A stretch of 64,000 nt of DNA, taken from positions 2,356,001 through 2,420,000 of the forward strand of contig NZ_CP144125.1 in assembly GCF_036429475.1 (NCBI RefSeq). The letters are read 5' to 3'. The notes below the pieces were generated by a model. It was given only the letters and a program-made list of their open reading frames with translations, was not told where the DNA came from and searched no databases. Source of the DNA: Halalkalicoccus sp. CGA53 (GTDB lineage Archaea; Halobacteriota; Halobacteria; Halobacteriales; Halalkalicoccaceae). Below, in pieces: positions 59,180 through 64,000 of the stretch; position 1 is the first letter of the stretch, and each line of letters opens with the position of its first letter. The position numbers were made by a program, and so were the translations under genes.

Positions 59180-61087
59180 CTACTCGAACGACCAGCCGCC
59201 GCCGTCACGGACCTCGTGATCGCTCTCGTCGACACCGTCGAGCGCCGTATCGACGCCGTGGAGGGCGTTGTCGGCGACGACCCAGTCCTCGGCGACCACG
59301 TCGCCGCCCAGCTCCATCCGGACGAACGTACCGCAGTCCTCGGCGTGGTTACCGTGGACGGAAACCCGGTGGGCCGTTCCGTCGACGCGGATACAGTCGG
59401 CGACGGTCCCGAACAGGTTCCCCTGGATCACCAGGTCGCGCACCGCGGGGGTCCACTCCTCCCGGTCGCTCGCGTCGTACTCCATCCGGATCGCCGAGGC
59501 GGCGGGGACGTCGCGGAAGACGTTGTTCGCGACGATCCCGCCGTTCAGCACGTACGGCCTATCCTCCTGGCCCTCGACGGCGTCGCGGACGGCGAACCGG
59601 AGCTGATCGTCGGTGCCGCCGAGACACGTGTTGTCCGTGAATGTGAACTCCTCGACTGCCTGGTTCGTCCGGACGGCGTGTGTGACGTTCTCGAACCGGC
59701 ATCCGGTGATCGTCACCGACGAGAAGTGCGTGTCCGATCGCTGGAGGCGGATGCAGTTCCGGCCGACGTCCTCGAAGGTACAGTCGGCGACGGTCAGGTG
59801 CCGGTCGCCCCACTCGCCGTTGTCGTAGATGGCGTCGGCGCGGTCGTTCCCTCCCATCTGGAACGTACACCCCCTGACGACCGTGTCCTTCCCGTAGCTG
59901 ATGCACTCGTCGTTCGCCTGCGAGAACGTGCAATCGATCACCCTGTGGCCGACGTCCTCGCCGTGCATGTCGAGCGCCGTCGACCGATGGGCGGTGAAGA
60001 GACAGTTCTCGATCTGCGAGCGTCGACGGTTCGTCCCCGTCTGCCCCGACCCGGCGTGTGCGATCCCGTGACGCATCATGTGGAACGTACAGTCTTTGAC
60101 GTGCGTGTGGGCCGTACCGCCGCCTACCTTCACGCCGTATCCGTCGCCGCCGTCGTGGTTGCTCGCACCCCACGTGAACACCGAGTTCTCCACCGTCGTG
60201 TCGTAACACTGGACGAGCGTGAGGCACTCGTAGGCCACTTCCTGAACGGAGAGGTCGCGGAACGTACAGTTCGCGCCCCCGCGAACGTGGATCGCACCGA
60301 CCTTCGGCCGCCAGACGTCTGGACCGTAGATGTCGAACCCCTCCATCGTCACCTCGACGGGTTCGATGTGTAGTGCTTCGATCTCGAAGGAGGTGTCGTA
60401 CTCGAACTCGAGGAGGTCGAGCAGCGAGATCTGGTCGTCCTCGAGGCCGTGGGCGACGTCGGCACCGTCGTCCATGGTCGCCTCGTCGGCGGCGTTCGCC
60501 GCCACCATGTGTCCCTCACCCTTGGTCGGTCCTGTGTCGCCGCCGGGCCACATCTCGGCTTCCTCAACCGATTCGAGCATCACCAAGTGGTGTCGGAAGA
60601 CAGTGTCGTCGACGTCCTCGTCGAGCGTTAGGACGTACCGGTGTGCCTCGCCCTCCTCGACGAGTTCGACGTCCTCGACCCCGTAGGAACTCCCGACTTC
60701 GCCCTCGACGAAGAGGAACATCTCTCCGTCCTCGTCGTCGGTGTACGTCGTCTCGAGGACGGCGCCGTGGCCGAGGATGCGGATGTCCTCGTCGATGTAC
60801 CACTCCTCTCCGTCCTCGAACTCGTAGTGACCCTTCACGACGAGCGTCCCGCCCTCGGGCGTGGCGTCGCTCGACTCCTGGAGGGCCGTCGCCGCGTTCG
60901 CCGTCGAGACGACCGCCTCGCCCTCGGCGTCGATCGCCTCGTACCCCTCGTCGTCGAGTTGGCCGACGAGGACGTCCCACTCCTCGACTCCGGTCGTGTC
61001 GATATCGCCGTTCCGACCGCCGACACAGCCGGCAGCGGGGAGTGCCCCGACAGCCACGCCGGTTTTGAGGAACGTTCGTCTGTCCAT
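59180..61087 (-). CDS. Right-handed parallel beta-helix lipoprotein
   Basis: The 635-residue precursor has a Tat lipoprotein signal (R3-R4, AAGC with Cys21). From about residue 255 it contains many short repeats (NCTFRDLSVQEV, VENSVFTWG, VKDCTFHMM, VIDCTFSQ, VRGCTFQMG, VADCTFEDVG, ITGCRFENV), each a coil of a right-handed parallel beta-helix of pectate-lyase type. Such proteins bind or degrade polysaccharides outside the cell. No clear catalytic triad was identified. A separate PQQ-type lipoprotein gene with a near-identical signal lies 200 bp upstream on the same strand. Confidence 0.85.
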   Translation of the reverse strand: MDRRTFLKTGVAVGALPAAGCVGGRNGDIDTTGVEEWDVLVGQLDDEGYEAIDAEGEAVVSTANAATALQESSDATPEGGTLVVKGHYEFEDGEEWYIDEDIRILGHGAVLETTYTDDEDGEMFLFVEGEVGSSYGVEDVELVEEGEAHRYVLTLDEDVDDTVFRHHLVMLESVEEAEMWPGGDTGPTKGEGHMVAANAADEATMDDGADVAHGLEDDQISLLDLLEFEYDTSFEIEALHIEPVEVTMEGFDIYGPDVWRPKVGAIHVRGGANCTFRDLSVQEVAYECLTLVQCYDTTVENSVFTWGASNHDGGDGYGVKVGGGTAHTHVKDCTFHMMRHGIAHAGSGQTGTNRRRSQIENCLFTAHRSTALDMHGEDVGHRVIDCTFSQANDECISYGKDTVVRGCTFQMGGNDRADAIYDNGEWGDRHLTVADCTFEDVGRNCIRLQRSDTHFSSVTITGCRFENVTHAVRTNQAVEEFTFTDNTCLGGTDDQLRFAVRDAVEGQEDRPYVLNGGIVANNVFRDVPAASAIRMEYDASDREEWTPAVRDLVIQGNLFGTVADCIRVDGTAHRVSVHGNHAEDCGTFVRMELGGDVVAEDWVVADNALHGVDTALDGVDESDHEVRDGGGWSFE

Positions 61088-61287
61088 ACGTACCCGAGGG
61101 CGATCGTTCGTTTACACCCTTCGCCGGATCGTCGTCTCGAAGCGTGTCACTGTTCTCGGGACGGATATCGGTCGCATGGCGAGACTCGACGCTCGAGGGT
61201 TACGGAAGACGACCACTCACGTGTGAGGGCGGTCGGCGAAATCCCCTTCATAGCCGGCCGAAACGAGCGCTCGGTGCTGTAGGACGG

Positions 61288-62565
61288 CTAACCGTCCGGC
61301 ACGAGCCGGACGATCGGCGCGTCGCCGTCGTCGACCGCCACGTGCAGATACCCCGTACCCGGCTCGACCGCGACGTCACGGACCCGCCAGCCCTCGTCGG
61401 CGAGCAGCGGATCGACCTCCTCGATCTCGATCTCCTCTCGCTCCTCGCCCTCGACCGTGAAGTGCCCGAGATACTGGCCCGCGAGGTTGCCCACGAACAG
61501 GTCGCCCTCCCACCCGGGGAACGCGTCGCCGTCGTAGAACGCCATCCCGGCGGGAGGAAAGCCACCGGAACCACACTCCCAGTGGTGGACCGGCGGGATC
61601 GTCCCGTCCCGTTCCTCCGGATCGTCCCCGACCGGGTCGTCGGTGCCGTACTCGCAGCCGTAGGTCGCGATCGGCCAGCCGTAGTTCTCCCCGCCCTCGA
61701 TCACGTTGATCTCGTCGCCGTCCTCCTCGCCGTGTTCGGACTGCCAGAGCGTTCCTGTACCTGGGTGGACGGTCATCCCCTGGACGTTCCGGTGCCCGTA
61801 GGAGTAGATCGTGTCCAGGCCGTCCTCGTCGTCGACGAACGGGTTGTCCGACGGGACCGAGCCGTCGAGAGCGAGTCGGAGCGTCGTCCCGAGTTCGTTC
61901 GTCGTGTCCTGCGAGACGTGGTCGTCGAACGTCTTGTCCTGGCGGTCGCCGACCGTGAGGTAGAGAGCGTCCTCGTCGACGACGACCCGCGAGCCGTAGT
62001 GACCGTTCGAGTCGACGAACGGCTCGGCCGCGTGGAGCTCTTCGACCCCCTCGATCGTTCTTCCCTCGACGTCGAGTTCACCGCGGCCGATCGCCGTCGT
62101 CGACTCGCCGTCGTCGTTCGCCACCGAGTAGGTGAGGTAGACCCAGGACTCCTCGGGGAACGCCGGGTGGAGCGCCACGTCGAGCAGGCCACCCTGGCCC
62201 TCGGCGTACACGTCGGGAGCGCCCTCGACCACTTCGGCCTCCCCCTCCTCCGTGTCGACCAGGAGGAGTGTCCCCTCCCGTTCCGTGACGAGCGCGAACG
62301 GCTCGTCGGGGAGGAACTCGATCGCCCACGGGTGGGCGAGCCCCTCGACGACGGTCTCGACCGTGAACTCGACCGTCTCGTCCCCCTCCGATCCGTCGTC
62401 CGAGGCACCCTCGTCGTCCTCCGGGACCGATCCGTCGTCCCCGTCTGGCTCGTCGCCGTTCGCGTCGTCGCCGTTCGGCTCGTCACCGTTCGCGTCGTCG
62501 AGACAGCCGGCGGTTCCGAGCGCTCCGATCGCCGTGCCGGTCGCGAGGAAGGTTCGTCGGTTCAT
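61288..62565 (-). CDS. PQQ-type sugar dehydrogenase lipoprotein
   Basis: The 425-residue precursor has a Tat lipoprotein signal (R3-R4, TAGC with Cys21), an acidic linker with repeated N-G-D-E-P-x-G-D-D units, and a six-bladed propeller of the soluble glucose/sorbosone dehydrogenase family: GLAHPWAIEFLPDEPFALVTEREG, GQGGLLDVALHPAF, YGHRNVQGMTVHPGTGTLWQSEHGEEDGDEIN and NYGWPIATYGCEYG. The family oxidises sugars outside the cell with PQQ; electron transfer to halocyanins is plausible. Cys pairs (GCEYG, WECGSGG) may form a disulfide. The signal fixes the start. Confidence 0.88.
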   Translation of the reverse strand: MNRRTFLATGTAIGALGTAGCLDDANGDEPNGDDANGDEPDGDDGSVPEDDEGASDDGSEGDETVEFTVETVVEGLAHPWAIEFLPDEPFALVTEREGTLLLVDTEEGEAEVVEGAPDVYAEGQGGLLDVALHPAFPEESWVYLTYSVANDDGESTTAIGRGELDVEGRTIEGVEELHAAEPFVDSNGHYGSRVVVDEDALYLTVGDRQDKTFDDHVSQDTTNELGTTLRLALDGSVPSDNPFVDDEDGLDTIYSYGHRNVQGMTVHPGTGTLWQSEHGEEDGDEINVIEGGENYGWPIATYGCEYGTDDPVGDDPEERDGTIPPVHHWECGSGGFPPAGMAFYDGDAFPGWEGDLFVGNLAGQYLGHFTVEGEEREEIEIEEVDPLLADEGWRVRDVAVEPGTGYLHVAVDDGDAPIVRLVPDG

Positions 62566-62629
62566 GGTGTGTAGGCGTCCGATCGCCCGCTGTACGATAC
62601 TCGGGTCGAACCCGCAATACGGTTGCGGA

Positions 62630-62646
62630 CTCCCGGTTCCCGGGAG
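62630..62646 (-). terminator. Stem-loop between tctA-like and PQQ-type genes
   Basis: CTCCCGG and CCGGGAG form a 7-bp stem with a 3-nt loop, 44 bp after the TctA stop codon on the minus strand and before the lipoprotein start at 62565. Confidence 0.4.
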
Positions 62647-62690
62647 ATCGTCTCGGGTACGGACTCGGAACCCGACCCGGTGCGGAGGCG

Positions 62691-64000
62691 TTACGACCGG
62701 CGCGCCTCGAGCCAGGGCTGGAGGAACGGCGTGGCGAGGATCAGCACGATCACCACGACGATGGCGAGCGACAGCGGCTTCGTGAAGAAGATCGGGATCG
62801 TCCCCTCGGTGAGGATCAGCGACCGGAAGAGGTTCTCCTCGGCGATCCCGCCCAGCACCACCCCGAGGACGAAGGCGATGATCGAGTAGTCGTACTTCTT
62901 CATGTAGAAGCCGATCACACCGAGGCCGACGATGGTGATGACGTCGACCCAGCGGCCGTTGTTGAGCGCGAACGCCCCCAAAAAGGAGAGGACGATCACC
63001 ATCGGGATGATGTAGTCGGTGTCGATCTGGGTGAGTGCACCGCCGACCCGGGTGACGACGAGTAGCCCGATGGCGAGGATGAAGACGTTGCCGATCAACA
63101 GCGCGACGAACACCGCGAACGTCACGTCGAGGTTCGCGTCGACGTCGAACAGGGCGGGCCCGGGATTCAGCCCGTGCATGATCAGCCCGCCGATGAGTAC
63201 AGCAGTTGCGGCGCTTCCCGGGATGCCGAAGGCGATGGCGGGGATGACCGAGCCGCCGATCGTCCCGTTGTTCGACGCTTCGCTCGCGATCACGCCGACC
63301 TCGTTTCCCTTCCCGAAGGATTCGGGGTCGCTCGAGGCGCGGACCGCCTCGGTGTACGCGACGAAGTTAGACACCGTCGAACCCGCGCCGGGGATCGCGC
63401 CGATGCCCATCCCGATGAACGCGGATTTGACGACCGTGAGGGGGTGGCCGAGCACCGACCGGACGCCGGGTCCGATCTCGCCGGTGACCTCGAAGCCGCG
63501 CTTCGAGATGCCGCCGGTCTCGTTGGCGAGTTTGAGCATCTCCGCGACGGCGAAGAGCCCGATCAGCGCCGCGATGAACGAGATGCCGTCGTAGAGCGCG
63601 AACTGCCCGAACGTGTAGCGGACGTCGCCGGTCATCGGGGCGGAGCCGACCGTCGTGAGCGCGAGACCGAAAAAGCCCGCGAGCAACCCCTTCACCATCG
63701 AGCCGCGGGCGACGATCGTGATCATCGCCAGTCCGAGAATCGCGATCAGGAAGCGCTCGGGCGTGCCGAACGCGAGGACGAACTCGACGAGCACGGGCGA
63801 GAAGAGGATCAACGCCGCGACGGTGAGAAAGCCCGCGAGCGCCGACGCAGTGGCGGAGAGCGAGAGCGCCGTCACGGCCTTGCCCTGTCGACTCATCGGG
63901 TAGCCGTCGAACGTCGTCGCCGCCGCCGCGGAGGTCCCCGGCGCGTTGATCAGGATCGCGGCGATCGAGCCGCCGTACATCGCGCCGCTGTAGATCCCGA
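62691..64000 (-). CDS. Tripartite tricarboxylate transporter permease TctA family, C-terminal part
   Basis: At the right edge the frame is still open (G-I-Y-S-G-A-M-Y-G-G-S), so the N-terminus lies outside the window; about 436 residues are visible. They match TctA: GGSIAAILINAPGTSAAAATTFDGYPMSRQGKA, GMGIGAIPGAGSTVSNFVAYTEAVRASSDPESFGKGNEVGVIASEASNNG, and FGIPGSAATAVLIGGLIMHGLNPGP. These hydrophobic segments transport tricarboxylates or other carboxylates with a TctC-type binding protein and TctB. Partner genes were not visible here and should lie to the right. Confidence 0.93.
   Translation of the reverse strand, partial: GIYSGAMYGGSIAAILINAPGTSAAAATTFDGYPMSRQGKAVTALSLSATASALAGFLTVAALILFSPVLVEFVLAFGTPERFLIAILGLAMITIVARGSMVKGLLAGFFGLALTTVGSAPMTGDVRYTFGQFALYDGISFIAALIGLFAVAEMLKLANETGGISKRGFEVTGEIGPGVRSVLGHPLTVVKSAFIGMGIGAIPGAGSTVSNFVAYTEAVRASSDPESFGKGNEVGVIASEASNNGTIGGSVIPAIAFGIPGSAATAVLIGGLIMHGLNPGPALFDVDANLDVTFAVFVALLIGNVFILAIGLLVVTRVGGALTQIDTDYIIPMVIVLSFLGAFALNNGRWVDVITIVGLGVIGFYMKKYDYSIIAFVLGVVLGGIAEENLFRSLILTEGTIPIFFTKPLSLAIVVVIVLILATPFLQPWLEARRS

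Noticed and set aside
61216-61227. CTCACGTGTGAG, similar to the core of the palindrome at 20273
   Set aside because: Only 5 bp per arm, and it is about 130 bp upstream of the beta-helix gene start, with no further match. Treated as chance.
1-64000. CRISPR arrays, rRNA or tRNA genes, complete insertion sequences, replication origin
   Set aside because: No regularly spaced repeats, no RNA-gene signatures, no transposase family sequence and no Orc1/Cdc6 gene or origin repeats were seen.

Overview
The window is chromosomal-type DNA from an extremely halophilic archaeon (class Halobacteria). The evidence is high GC with strong third-position G/C, very acidic proteins, many twin-arginine lipoproteins with a lipobox Cys followed by Asp/Glu-rich linkers, two halocyanin-type proteins, a HalX response regulator, an HTH_10-family remnant, and leaderless promoters with a TATA box 25-30 bp before the start codon. 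No rRNA, tRNA, CRISPR array or intact insertion sequence was seen.

Layout. 1-8.8 kb: deacetylase-like lipoprotein, ThuA-like protein, sugar-phosphate isomerase, J-domain membrane protein, acetamidase/formamidase, uracil-DNA glycosylase, two halocyanin-type proteins and a macro-domain protein. 8.9-13.3 kb: iron alcohol dehydrogenase, S9 peptidase, a 42-residue gene, and an HTH_10 pseudogene in an otherwise empty 0.8 kb. 13.3-20.2 kb: a PH-domain membrane pair, a lamin-tail lipoprotein, VOC protein, aldo/keto reductase, HAD phosphatase, YdjM-like protein and AhpD-like protein. 20.2-25.1 kb: a two-gene cassette behind a perfect palindrome, then a copper locus (CopZ-like chaperone, Lrp/TRASH regulator, CopA ATPase). 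25-34.3 kb: P450, aldo/keto reductase, transporters, and a TAXI-TRAP transporter operon led by its binding protein. 34.3-35.9 kb: a bacterial-looking, decaying cluster (AHSA1 pseudogene, helix-hairpin-helix remnant, intact double PhnB-like protein). 36-45.2 kb: small membrane proteins, peroxiredoxin, MgtC/DUF4010 protein, two tandem glycerophosphodiesterases, MATE exporter and an XPD-like helicase. 45.3-53.4 kb: a thiol-switch HxlR/DoxX/VOC module, DUF429 protein, TyrRS, MFS transporter, a frameshifted zinc-type gene, HalX regulator and acyl-CoA dehydrogenase. 53.5-64 kb: M24 and M20 hydrolases, methyltransferase, DJ-1/PfpI protein, aminomutase-like PLP enzyme, a beta-helix lipoprotein, a PQQ-type sugar dehydrogenase lipoprotein, and a TctA permease cut by the right edge.

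The most unusual feature is a family of about 85-bp elements with imperfect terminal inverted repeats. Four clear copies were found (18003, 46120, 47681, 52145) plus one decayed candidate (40575). In every copy the TGA of the proximal end is exactly the stop codon of the neighbouring gene; in one copy the distal end also supplies the next gene's ATG. Two copies face each other and bracket the HxlR/DoxX/VOC module precisely.

Functional themes are copper handling, electrophile or quinone stress, uptake of small organic acids (TRAP/TAXI and TctA), and surface lipoproteins. Functions were assigned by reading motifs by eye; no database search was possible.
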